Shown: positions 8,732-20,500 of the stretch, in pieces
How the letters are laid out: each line of letters starts with the position of its first letter
How positions within the stretch are numbered: position 1 is the stretch's first letter
From: Enterococcus mundtii
Lineage (GTDB): Bacteria; Bacillota; Bacilli; Lactobacillales; Enterococcaceae
Reading direction: 5' to 3'
DNA: 64,000 bases
NCBI RefSeq assembly: GCF_002813755.1
Contig: NZ_CP018061.1
Span: forward strand, 1,354,001-1,418,000
Notes under the pieces: generated by a model
Seen by the model: the letters and a program-made list of their open reading frames with translations, nothing else
Told to the model about the DNA's origin: nothing
Database searches by the model: none
Made by a program: the position numbers and the translations under genes

Positions 8732-10042
8732 ATGACAGACAGTATTTTCAACAAACAACGTACGAAACTTTTCGCAGCCAATGTGACAGCCTTTGCTTTG
8801 ATATTTCTCTTGCTTGGGGGGATCATTCTACAATTATTGAATCAATCTGCCTATCGAGAAACGGATCTAATGTTGAAGAATATCTCGATAAACTCACATA
8901 TGGTGCAACTAGAGATCGAACGCTACCAACAAGGAGATCCTTTTTTAAACTCTCAGATCCCCCCGCGACAAGCGGATTCGTTACCTGAAGGAGATCGTTT
9001 CAATACTCAGGTTATTTTATGGTCTGCATCGGGGGAAGTATTGAATAAAGAAACCATTGGTGGGCGTTTTAACCAAATCGAAGAAATCAAATTGGATACT
9101 ACCCATTTAGATACGATCCAAAATATTGATCTGGCACAAGCTGATCAAGGAACGTCCCTTTATTTTCGTTCAATTACCAAAAAAGCAACAAACCAAGGAG
9201 AAGTTGCCTATGTCCAAGTTTTGGAAAATACCAATCAAATCAACTCCTCTCTCGGGACATTCCAAACGATTTTGATCCTTTGTATGATCGTCTTTTGGTT
9301 AGGCTCCATTGGCGTCAGCTACTATTTGTCTAAATTAAACATGCGTCCAATCTTAGCATCATGGCGTCGACAAAGAGAATTTGTGGAAAATGCTTCCCAT
9401 GAATTGCGAACACCATTAACAATCATCCAAAATAGTTTGGAACACCTATTCACTAAACCAAATCATACGATCATCGAAGAATCTGAAAGTATTGCGCAAG
9501 CATTGTCTGAAACGAGACGTCTAACTGGTTTAACTTCTGACTTGTTGACCTTAGCTAGAAGCGATTCGAGTCAAGATACGCTTGTAAAACAAGCCTTACA
9601 AACAAAAGGTTTTATCGCTGAGCTGACTAAACCGTTCCAAGAGATGGCAACGATCGATCAAAAAGAATTTCTAATAGATAACCATGCTGATATGAGCGTT
9701 TTAGTCGATCCGAAAAAACTCCATCAAGTATTAGTTATTTTGCTTGATAACGCACTCAAATACACGAGTAAACACGACCAAATCATTGTGACCTCAATTA
9801 GTACGAATAAAGAATGGGTGATCCATGTCAAAAATACTGGTCCTTCGATCAGTGATGAAGACAAAAAACGCATTTTTGATCGGTTTTACCGTGAAGACCA
9901 AGCAAGATCGAAAGAAACTGGCGGCTATGGGCTAGGATTAGCGATTGCGAAACAATTGATCGAGCAACATAAGGGGCAATTGACTGTGTCTGATCACCTT
10001 CCTATGGGTGTTGATTTTAAGATTCAGTTGCCTATCAAATAA
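8732..10042 (+). CDS. Sensor histidine kinase
   Basis: A membrane histidine kinase of about 436 residues, partner of the preceding regulator. Membrane segments at ~13-36 and ~178-198 enclose an extracytoplasmic sensor domain of ~140 residues. The HisKA box ENASHELRTPL holds the phospho-accepting histidine (~residue 222); the HATPase domain has N-box DNALKYT and G-boxes around GGYGLGLAIAKQL. No HAMP domain is obvious; the linker is short. The start is the ATG after AAGGAG; an upstream in-frame codon lies inside the regulator gene. The signal is unknown. Confidence 0.92.
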   Translation: MTDSIFNKQRTKLFAANVTAFALIFLLLGGIILQLLNQSAYRETDLMLKNISINSHMVQLEIERYQQGDPFLNSQIPPRQADSLPEGDRFNTQVILWSASGEVLNKETIGGRFNQIEEIKLDTTHLDTIQNIDLAQADQGTSLYFRSITKKATNQGEVAYVQVLENTNQINSSLGTFQTILILCMIVFWLGSIGVSYYLSKLNMRPILASWRRQREFVENASHELRTPLTIIQNSLEHLFTKPNHTIIEESESIAQALSETRRLTGLTSDLLTLARSDSSQDTLVKQALQTKGFIAELTKPFQEMATIDQKEFLIDNHADMSVLVDPKKLHQVLVILLDNALKYTSKHDQIIVTSISTNKEWVIHVKNTGPSISDEDKKRIFDRFYREDQARSKETGGYGLGLAIAKQLIEQHKGQLTVSDHLPMGVDFKIQLPIK

Positions 10043-10061
10043 ATTTTTGTGATATATGACT

Positions 10062-10107
10062 AAGACACTTTGAAAAATAGCTGCTGCTACATCGAAGTGT
10101 CTTTTTT
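10062..10107 (+). terminator. Terminator of the two-component operon
   Basis: AAGACACTT and AAGTGTCTT arms followed by six Ts, 20 bases after the kinase stop codon. Confidence 0.85.
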
Positions 10108-10291
10108 GTTGATTTAGTTTTTAGTATTAAGTGAATGATTGTAGTAAAATGAGGCTAGGATAACCAGCAACAGTTGTCCTTCATTGCTCACCCTAAAAGG
10201 CTAATACATTTTGGGAAGCAGACGTAATCTTTGCAGTAAAAACACTAGTTACTGTTACCTTGACCTTGGATAAGAAATGGAGGTTTTTTGC

Positions 10292-11290
10292 ATGGATGTC
10301 AAAACAAGAAAACAGATACAAGAAAAGTTGAAACAACGGATGCTCCAGTTACCACCGATCTTCAATGATTTTTTGCAGGCAAACGCAAAAAAATTATCAT
10401 TAGCTAGTCGCTACGAATATGCAAAAGATTTCCATTTATTTACAGATTACTTACGAAAAACCCATAAGCAGGAAATCAATGATCAGTTGATTATCCAATT
10501 GGAAAAACAAGTCTATCTTAATTTTTTGAGTGAAGTTTATCTTCACACGCGAGCTTTCCATACAGCTGCTGCCCAAGAAACGCAACAGCAATTCAAAAAT
10601 GGTTACTACGGGATCTCCCGTAAGCAATATGCTTTGAATCATTTTCTACGCTTTTTGTATGAAAAAGGCCTTGTTGAAAAAGAGATTTCCTTGTTAGGGG
10701 ATAGTTTACCAGAAACTACCTCTTCCGCTCCTCGTTATATCGACGCTTCTTTATTAAGTAATTTCGATTCACTTTTCATTCCGGAAAAAGGATTTAATTC
10801 CCCACGTGAAGCACTTTTTGAACAAAAAAATCGTGCAAGAAATCTGGCAATCGTAGCTGTTCTTCTCTATTGTGGGTTGAAAATCCATGAAGTCGTTGAA
10901 TTAAAGTGGAAAAACATTGATTTTAAGAAACAGATTTTAGTCGTTGATCGCAAAGCGAATCGTTTGGAGCGAGTACCTATTCCAAATGAAGCACTCCCGG
11001 TACTAGCGAATTATGCCAACCAACATAAAAATGGCGCATCTGGTGAATCCTATGTTTTCCGCTCTTCACACGATGAACAAATCTCACCGCGCACGATTCG
11101 CCAAATCCTTGATCGAATCACGGTGTACAAAAATGTATCACCGGAATTGTGTCGGAAAACGTTCCGCTACTATACTGAATTATACTTAGGCGACAAAGAT
11201 GCAGTGAATTATCTCTGTGGCAATCGCTACGTACGTCCTCACTCATTTGAAGAAATCTACGAGAAGATGCGTGACTTCTCCTATCGCTAA
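10292..11290 (+). CDS. Degenerate tyrosine recombinase (XerS-like)
   Basis: A 332-residue protein with the two-domain layout of XerS-type tyrosine recombinases: an N-terminal SAM-like core-binding domain (~15-150) and a catalytic domain (~175-330). By eye against the XerS pattern, the first catalytic Arg is Lys (GLKIHE for GVRLSE), HxLRH has become ELCRK (both His lost, Arg kept), the later GH is GN, and the Tyr is kept (EIYEK). It is probably catalytically impaired or dead, unless these substitutions are tolerated. The start is the ATG 8 bases after GGAGG, not the earlier ATG overlapping that box. It is convergent with the giant gene, and a decayed copy of its 3' part lies at 21060-21395. 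Confidence 0.75.
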   Translation: MDVKTRKQIQEKLKQRMLQLPPIFNDFLQANAKKLSLASRYEYAKDFHLFTDYLRKTHKQEINDQLIIQLEKQVYLNFLSEVYLHTRAFHTAAAQETQQQFKNGYYGISRKQYALNHFLRFLYEKGLVEKEISLLGDSLPETTSSAPRYIDASLLSNFDSLFIPEKGFNSPREALFEQKNRARNLAIVAVLLYCGLKIHEVVELKWKNIDFKKQILVVDRKANRLERVPIPNEALPVLANYANQHKNGASGESYVFRSSHDEQISPRTIRQILDRITVYKNVSPELCRKTFRYYTELYLGDKDAVNYLCGNRYVRPHSFEEIYEKMRDFSYR

Positions 11291-11320
11291 ATCGTTCAAC
11301 GATCTATGGAATGAAAACAT

Positions 11321-11358
11321 CGCATAGAAAGTTAGTTTGTTTCTTCACTTTCTATGCG
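11321..11358 (+). terminator. Hairpin after the recombinase gene
   Basis: A 12-bp perfect inverted repeat (CGCATAGAAAGT and its complement) with a 14-base loop, 30 bases downstream of the recombinase stop. The T-tract is weak. The rest of 11359-11542, up to the end of the convergent giant gene, shows no further gene. Confidence 0.6.
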
Positions 11359-11542
11359 AACTATTTCTTGTCGATGATTTTTATTAACGGGTAGTTAACC
11401 TCACTTCAAGTTTTTTTAAAACGATCAATTTGATGTTTTATTTTTTTGAAATGAGGAAAGTATGTCGTAACTGTTCATCCTACTGAGATCTTAAACAGTT
11501 GCACTTGACTGATTAAGAAGCGGTTCAATCATAGTGACTAAC

Positions 11543-14500
11543 TTATCTTTGTGATACATTCAAATCACTTCGTTTCATTTTTTTATCGTTGTTCCCTCCT
11601 TGTCCAAAGAGATTAAAAGGACTTTGCTTTCGGACTGTTCTTTGTTTTTTCTTCATCTTTTGTTTCCTGATCAATCCAAACGGATCCAAGACATTCCGTT
11701 TATTTTCCGTGTTTCCAGTCAAGCCGAATACATTAACGATTTCACTATTCTCTTTTCCTTCGTTTATGATGGTTTCGATTCCTCTTTTTTCTCTATGACC
11801 AGTGTCTCTTTCCGGAGTGGCAGTGACTGTTTTATTATTTAGGAGCGTATGGACATTGTCCAATGGAATTTCTATCTCATTCGCCTTATAGTCCCATATT
11901 TTTGATAAGGCAATCGCCATCATAAGATATCCATTCCCTAGATCCATGCTTTTTGTTTCTCTTTTTTGTACTTTAGCCCGCGCAAAAGGTAGTCCTTTAA
12001 CCAGACTGATGATAAGGTTCATTACAGTTTCTGCATCAGTCAATTTAATATTTGCACTTAAAAAAGGATCTGTACCTATGGACACCAAGACACTTTCTGG
12101 TGATAGTTCTGGTAAACCAAAACACATCGCTGCCTGCTTGACGAATTCTTGAAATGATGGGGATAGTAAAAGCTTATTTTGATTTTTATTAAATGAATCT
12201 CGTATCTCTTCCAGACTGTTCATGAATACTCCTCGAGGGGGTAAGGTGTAACATATCCAATCTTCTGTTCCGGCCATAGTGTGTGTGATTTCATGAATAA
12301 AGGTTTCCTTTATACCCGGACGTACTTGTCGATTCAAATCTATTTTTGAATCCATATGGAAAGTATCAGCAAAAATAAGGATGCGACAATTCGGATCATT
12401 GCTTAAAACAAATGCATCTGCAAGTGGGCGTGTTGTATATTGAGAAAAATAACTATTGGTGCTTTTTTGAAAAACCAAATCAGTAGAAACTATCCAAATA
12501 TTTTCAAATTCAAAAGCAGCAGATTGTTCAACGAACTGAAGACCTTTTTTAGCGATATATAATAACCTTTTAACTGCTGCTCGCATGACCTCTTCCTTAT
12601 TTTCAACGTTCTGTAGTTCAAATAACGGGATAAAAAGTTTGGCTGCATCTGTAGTCTCTATTTTGTCATGACTTAGCCAGAAATCCGCTAATTTTATATA
12701 ATTTTCGAAGATAGATGCCGTTTCCTGAACTTCCTCTATGAATTTTTTTGCAAACGGTCTGAGAGAAGGCGGAAGCTTACTCTGTTCAAGACCAGAAAAA
12801 ACTTTGTAGGGAAGCTCGGGCGTTTTAGGTAAATATAGTTGGATGACCTCTGCTAGATCACTTAACAAATTTTTTTCTGCGTCTATTCTGACTCGGTTTC
12901 TAGGTAGTGGAATAAACCCTTCTAAAGGAGGAAGTTTTACGCTATGATCCACAAATCTGAGTGCATCAATATTAATGTAAGGGATAGCATCTCGAATCAT
13001 ATTCCACTCTTTTTCTCTTCCAGGATTTTTCGGAAAAACAGAGTAGTCTGGTTCTTTGTTTGTACCTGTAGTTTGTGAACTCGATGCGCCAGCTGACGTC
13101 CCTGCTTGCGAACTACTTGGTAACTCTTGCGAAGGGATGTCTTTTGCTCCAGATCTTCGGATCGTTTTTTCCAGCTCAAACAGTCGTTTTTCTTCGGAGG
13201 TTTCCAAGCGGAAATAATTATTTTCTAAATCAAAGCGTAAAATCCTCAGCAGATCACTCCCGTTTTTCTTCAATAAACCGTAGCGATTTATTTCTGGATT
13301 GAGTAATACGGTTGTAACATACTGATCATTGATTTTGAGATAGGATTTTCCTTGAGCATTCCACATCAAACCATTTTCATCTGGTGGTGAAAGCGTACTT
13401 GGATCTTTTATCGTTTCTGTTTGTCCCAACTGTTTTGTAATTGTTTCGATTACTTCTTTTGTAACCATCGGTGATGTTAGTGGCTCGAATCCCCACTCGA
13501 TTCCATTATATTTTACCGGAAATATTTTGTCTCCGTTACATACGTCATAACGGATTCCTTGACCTTCGATAATTGTCGCTCTGACTGGGACTATATGACC
13601 GTTTAACTTGATATAATACTCTGTTGGTAGATCTGTTTTTTTGATTGCTAAGATTGGACCATCTCCGTACCCTCTTGGGTTTAAATTCTTTTCCTCAGAA
13701 AAAGATTTATATACAGCAACTGTACTTGTTAAGTGTTTGATTAATTCCTTTTGTTCTGAAGTGAAGGAAATAGGCCCTTCAAAGCGTTTTAACTGATCGC
13801 CGTGCAACGTATAATATTGGCCAAAGACATCACCAGTTTCAATATCGGTCACCTGTAAAAACAAATTACCTTTTGTACGCTTGACAAAGATATGTGGTCC
13901 ATCTTTTGCTAGCTTAGCAAGTAATATCTCTTCTTCTATAAATTTCGCTTTAGATGCACTATCAAATCGTTCTAATTTGCTTAATAGTATTTTCATTTCT
14001 GTCGTAACCAGTGAACTGTATTTAAAACTGATCAACCGTTTGATGATCAAATGTCCTCCTCCGACTAACAACTCAAATCCTGGATCGACAGATCGCGCAA
14101 CGCTTTTCATCAATGCTTTTATGTCAGATATACTAGGAAGAAAATAAGTAGTATTTTTGATTACTAATTTTATTCCCCCTTTCGCTAGCGCTCTAGATGC
14201 ACCTAGCGCAAATTTCCAATTGAGTGCTGTGACTTGACCAAAAATAGGAATCATCATAACCGCATCAATCGTGCAGGATGTCACCGCTTCATTAACATCT
14301 TGATCAATGATACTCACAACACAATCATAAAATGGGATAAAATGTTTGACTATATTCCAGACTTTTTCAGTAACTGTTTTATCATTGCCAAATTCATACA
14401 TGATATTATAGAGAAAATCACTGTGTTGACGTGCAAGTTGATCAATAAAGGGTTTTGTATCATATCCCTGACATAGCTTTTTATCTTTTTTGATGTCAAT

Positions 14501-17500
14501 GGTAAAGGTAAATAATTTCTTGCCTATTTTAATCCGATCGCCTTCCTTTGTATAGCCTTGTTTCAAAAGATGTTTGTTATTAAACAAACCATACTCAAGG
14601 AATAGTAAGGGGTCTCTATCGACGCGATGGATAATATATCCCCCTTCATCTGCCAGTTTTTTTAACGCGTATATTCGTTCTTCCTTTCCGTTATTTGCCA
14701 CAAATAGATCCGTCTGTTCAAGTTCAAGTATGGTGTCTAACCATGGATCATGTTTGAAAAAGATCATAGGCATTGAACCAGGGGCAGAAGGAGCATAGTA
14801 ATGTACCTTGTTGTATAATTTGGCAGATGCTAAAAAAACAGTAGTATTCGGAGAAAAGATAAAATGCTGATCTTCCGTATTTAGTGAATATAATGAAAGT
14901 TCAATTATTTTTTGATCCAAGTCAAAATAACTATCAGAAATAGCTCTTGTCAAGCTTTTATAGGCGACCTCAATATTGACGGGCGTAAATAGGTGAGGAC
15001 ATGGATTTCCACCACCTAGATAGATTTCGCTCATTCCAATAGAAAAGGTAGCACCAAGTCGCTCACACTCTTGAACGACATCATTTGTTATCGCTTGTTT
15101 TCTGCGCCAATGGATGGTTGCTTGTTGATAGGGTATAAATCTTTTTTCTATTTCTTTTTGAATATCAAGACGTATTTTATCTCGTTTGTTCCAATAACCA
15201 ATAAAGGTTTGCAGCGCATATTCTTTATAGCTTCCTTCTTTCCCTGCTTTGCGTAGTCCTTCTGGATCGAGCTGCGCCGTCGTGATCAATGCGGGGATCA
15301 ACAGATGATTTAGTTCATCAATTGTTGTGATTCCTTGGGTACTGATCGTTTCACAGAACAGAGCGCCCAACTTGCGAATTTCAGTTTGATCAAATTTCGT
15401 ACGATAGCCTACGTTTTCAAGTAATTTCGATCCGATCAGCTGTATCACCGATCCAAAATCCGATATCAGTAAATCGTCGGAAATTTCACTCGTCTCAAGG
15501 AAATAATTTGGTAGGGTCTTTTGAACAAATAGAATCCAGATTTTTTTTAAAATGCTTAGGGAGTCCTCTGATATTTTCGCATCTGTTTTTGACAAATTGA
15601 GCACACCTGCTTTTGCTAATTCATCCACCTCAAATAAGTTTCGTAGTTGCCCAATAGTAAATATCGATGGATCTTGTGCGTCGAGAATATTTTTTGTGAC
15701 ATAAGCTTCGACTGAGTTTTCTAATATCGTTTCAAATATCCATTTGGTCACCGTTAATTCTGCATTTTTTTCACTGATTTTTTCGTCTGCTTCCCCACCA
15801 TATCGATTCATTTCTTTCAGAATGATTTTTGCTATAGGTTGCGTTTTATCATTCATGAGGACGAACCCTGCGCTATCTTGAGAAAACCATTTGCCGAAAG
15901 CGACCAACAATTCTTCTTTACTTGGGTTTCTAGGCAGCAGTTGTTTCTGTTGAAAGAATATTTCGATTTGATTTCTAATATTTTTATCTCGCCAGCGACC
16001 ATCTTCAGAGATGACGAATGATGGATCGCTTGGAGGAGGTTCCGGTATTCCCTCTATCGGTGGAGCAGCTGTTTCTAGTGTATCCATCGCCCATTTAAGA
16101 AATGCTTGATGCGCCTCTTCATCTGAGAGTTCTCGAACTTTAAAGATTCCGACAAAAAGAACTAATAAGTTTCTGACTTTGTTCATATCCACTTTTTCTG
16201 TGGATGATCCCTCTTGGAGCGTCCAGTGGGTGGCCACTTTTACTAAGTTATTTTTATCATCGGGACTGCAAGGATGGCCATAGCCAGTTAAAAAATCAGC
16301 TACTTTTTGTAATGTTTGTTCAGCCTGTATTGCAGAACTTCCGAATTTATCAATCTCTACATCACTGATTTGTCTCCCACTTTTATTGATGCCATTCTCA
16401 GAAATAAATGCTTTGACTTTTTCCTTCATTTCTTGCTTTTTGCTATCCTCATCATTTCCATAGGCAAAATTCAATTGTTTCATATCAAAAGTGAACCCAT
16501 ACTGCGTATTATTATTTGTCCATTGGAGTATCACTGCATATGCTTTTTCAAGAGTCAAATCTTCCTCATTAATATTGTATGCAGTAAGAATGATGTTGGC
16601 TACTTTATACACCCTTCCAACCATAAAATGATATCTTTGCTCAGAGAGTATCCAGTCTTCCACTGCTTTGGTTAAAAAGCGGGATTCTACACGCCTCAAT
16701 GTGACATTTTTTGTAAGCATGTATTTCCTAACTACCTCATTAACAGACAATGTTTTCCCTCTATTAACAGAGAATGTTCTCTCCATTTTATTAAAAATAT
16801 TGAGATAATACACATATGGAATGAGTGGTTTTTCATTAGAAATATTGGGCGTCACGCCCTTACTATATAGCCTAAAGATGTGGTCGCTTTCCTGCTTCTG
16901 TTGGAATTTACTTAAAACGTATGGTGATTCATCTGGAGATATTTTATAATAGGTTGTTTTTTCATTTATCGTTCGGTAGGTCGCTCCTTCTACTAAAGTA
17001 TTCAGTTTCCATTGCATATAAATTGCCTGCAATTTTCTTGTTGATAACCGTTCACCTAATCTTATCAGTGGTACATCGTATTCTTTCAAGATCATGTATG
17101 CAAAAAAATGCATTTTTTCTGAATCAACACTATTTTCAGTTTGCCAGTTTTTACCTATCCATTTTTCGACTTGCTCAATTAGAATCTCGGGGGTGTCTAG
17201 CTTTTCCACGATTCTTTGCTGGATAAGGTAATTTCTTACTTTCTGATTTACATTAGCGGTCCTATTTCGATTTCGATAAATAGAACCAACAAAATAAAAA
17301 TTTGGCAGATCATGTATTTCGGCTTCTAAAGGTTGCTTGTTATTGATGACTTCTTGCACCACTTTTTTGATTTTTATCAAATCATTTTCCTGATCTGAAG
17401 GAATCACTTTCTCCGTCTGATTTGTCGTTGCTGTTTCAGTATACTCAGGAGATTCAAAAAAAGGGATTGTTTTTATGTCTTGAAATTTGGCATCTTGGTA

Positions 17501-20500
17501 GACATTATTCGCTCGCCATTGTAGGAAAATTGCATTTACTTCTGCATCAGATAATCTTGTCACTGGGCGACTAAGTGTATGAAGTATGACATGGGCAATC
17601 TTTCTCCTTCTAATCAGTGATAGAGTCGGACTTTCTTCACTTTCTAATTTAGCCAATTCAATAAAGATATAGCGTATGAGTGATCCTCTCAGTTTGCTAA
17701 AACGATTTTCTTCAAGGGATAAAAACTCTTTTACGGATTCATTAATTGTTTCTGTATGATATCGATCTCTAAAAATCTCATATTGAAACCAGAAGGGTGT
17801 TAACACGGCATCCATTTTCAAGTTCGTGTACAAGTGCTTTATATCAAGATAGGATATGAGCCGTAATTTTAACTCATGTTCAACGTCCATATTTAGCTCT
17901 TCATATGACAATAATGGCGCTTGTAAGCTTTTATCACTTTCATACAAATCGGTACCTGGGATATGTTCGCCTGACCGTTTCTGAATCAAATGATCGGGTT
18001 CTTTTTTGAATGCGTAGCCACTAAACGCGTTGTTATAGCGCCACTGTAAAAAAATAGCGATACTTCGTTCCTCTGATAAATTATGTGCAGGTAGTCCATG
18101 TTCTTTTAGAATCGTTTTAGCAATTTGTAATCTCCGATCGATAATCGCCGCATTTGAGCCTCCGTTATTGGCAAAATTTTGCAAAACAAGTGAAAAATCA
18201 TTTGACGCTAGTCTTGATGATCCTTTTAATTCTTCATACTGATCGACAAGTTCCTCGATGATTTGATCATTGACTTTCGCCGTCTCTGCTCTTCGATCAA
18301 ATAATTCTCGATCAAACCATATCGGGGGCAAAGTCACACCTGATTCCTCAGGTAGAGTCTGATTTTTCAAATAAGCCATGACTATTTTATTTACGACAGC
18401 GTGTTCTTCTTGCGAAAGGTCTTTAGAGGAGTTCAAAGATACTTGCGAGCTGATGTCATAAGGCAATAGTTTTTTTTGTGTTGGAGAAGATGATTTTAAG
18501 TGTTGTATGTCTGTTAGGCTCAGTTCATTGAACTGGATGTCGCTAAACACATCGTTGTAAATCCACTGAAAGAAAATGGCTATGGCTCGCTCGTCTGAAA
18601 TGGTGTCATCATTTATGTCGTAGCATTGAAGTATAACTTTAGCGACCTGGCGTCTTTTTTCCAGGATGGCAACACTTGATATGTCTTTATCCACCCACTT
18701 TAGTAGAGCGAGGAAAAAGTCTTTGGTAGACAAATCATCGATCAAACAGAAACCAAGGTATTCACACACACGCTCTTTGATCCGATTGGTTGCGACTTCA
18801 CTTTTCATGCGCTGTTGAAAGACATCTAAGTCGAGCCAAAATGCGTCAATCGATTCGGTTTTTGGTATAGGCAAAGGTTGCCCTTTTGTATACATATCCA
18901 CTCTTTGGTTAATAAAGGATCGAGTCGTCTGTGTGATTTCTTTCACTGAATTCAGTGGTATTTTACTCGCATCGTATGGGGGCACATCCGCTGAGGCGGA
19001 AGGCGTATCGATTCGTTGTGTCACTTGTTCCAATGTGTCTGGAAGTTGAAATTTATAGTTCATGAAGGCATGATTGTTACGTGCTTGTAGAAATATTTTT
19101 ATTGCTTGGACATCTGTAATTGGCTCATCTTTTACGCCATAAGCCTCTAAAATGACCTGCGCAATTTGTCGTCTTCTTTCTAATACTAGCTCCTGATCAC
19201 TTGGATTCTTTGAAGTCCCCCAATTATAAAGACCTTGAAACAGTTCTTTTGTGGAGACGCTATTAGAGAAGCAAACGTCATCAGACAAATCGCAAAGTGA
19301 TTTTCTAATCGTTTCCATTGCCATGCCTACTTTATGTCTCTTTTGAAATAACACTAAATGAAACCAAAAGGGCGTTAATGTTTTCGTAGTGACTGATGGT
19401 GAAGGTTCAATATTCACATAGGATTTCAGTACCTTACTGACTGTTTTTTGGATTTCAAGAGAAGGTTCGTCTTCCAGATAATTCATTGAAACACTCATAC
19501 TGGAGGCATAAGGTAAGATAGGAACATTCAGATTATTTTGAGGTGTCGGTAGCGCTTCCGCTCCGGGGAATATCTGAAAGTTGCTCTTTTCAAAGAATTG
19601 ATCGATCCGTTCATTGAATTTTTTTGCTAAGTCTATCAGCGGGGCTGCGAGATATTCTTCCTCTTCTTCCAATATCGGTGTTTCAGTTGCTTGGCTACTC
19701 TTGGGTGTCTGAATTTGGTTGCTTTTAGATGTCTGAGGAAGGTAAGGCACCTCACGGATCTTTCTCTCCTCTTTTGATATCTGCTCAGTTGCGAGATGTT
19801 CCGCTGAGAATGTCCGTGCCAAGACTGTGAAAAATTTTGATAAGATACTCTCAGTCGGCACGTCATTTGAACTTGCTGTGTGACTACTATTCTGATATTC
19901 GTAAAAAAAAGCAGTAAAGGTATCTGTCAAATTGTCCCAAAAAGATGTTGGCAGAGTCGAATGAGTTTGATTATTTTCACTGTGATTACTTGGTGATCCT
20001 GCTAGATTCTTATAATATGAATCTATAACCAGACGAGCGATATTTTTGGCTTTTTTTTGAATTTCCCCTAAAGCGACTCTATTTTTTGCCTCTTTATTTT
20101 TAAAGGAAAAATGGTGGATTTCTTGTACATCATCTTTTGGTTCTTGTCTTAGTTTTAAGGATTTTGACACCGCCTCTTGGCAGATCGTATTAAAATGATA
20201 AAGTGTGTGATTTTCCTTTTCCCACATTCCTCCCTCAAGTACTGATTGAGTTGTAACTGTCGTATTGCATTGATCGATTTTTTCCAAATTATGAATAGTT
20301 TTGTGTATCTGCAGTGTCCAATGATGGGTGAATTCAGCTAAAGAAATCGGTTCTTGTAAGGTTGCGTTTTTTATTGAATTAGAAAAGTATTCCGTCGCAT
20401 GGATCGGTTGTGCTGGTTCAACGAGGGCCGGATTTACACTTGAACGAAAAGAAAGAGAATGGATCGTCGGCTGGTATGTCTTGGTCTGATTCGTTGCGGT

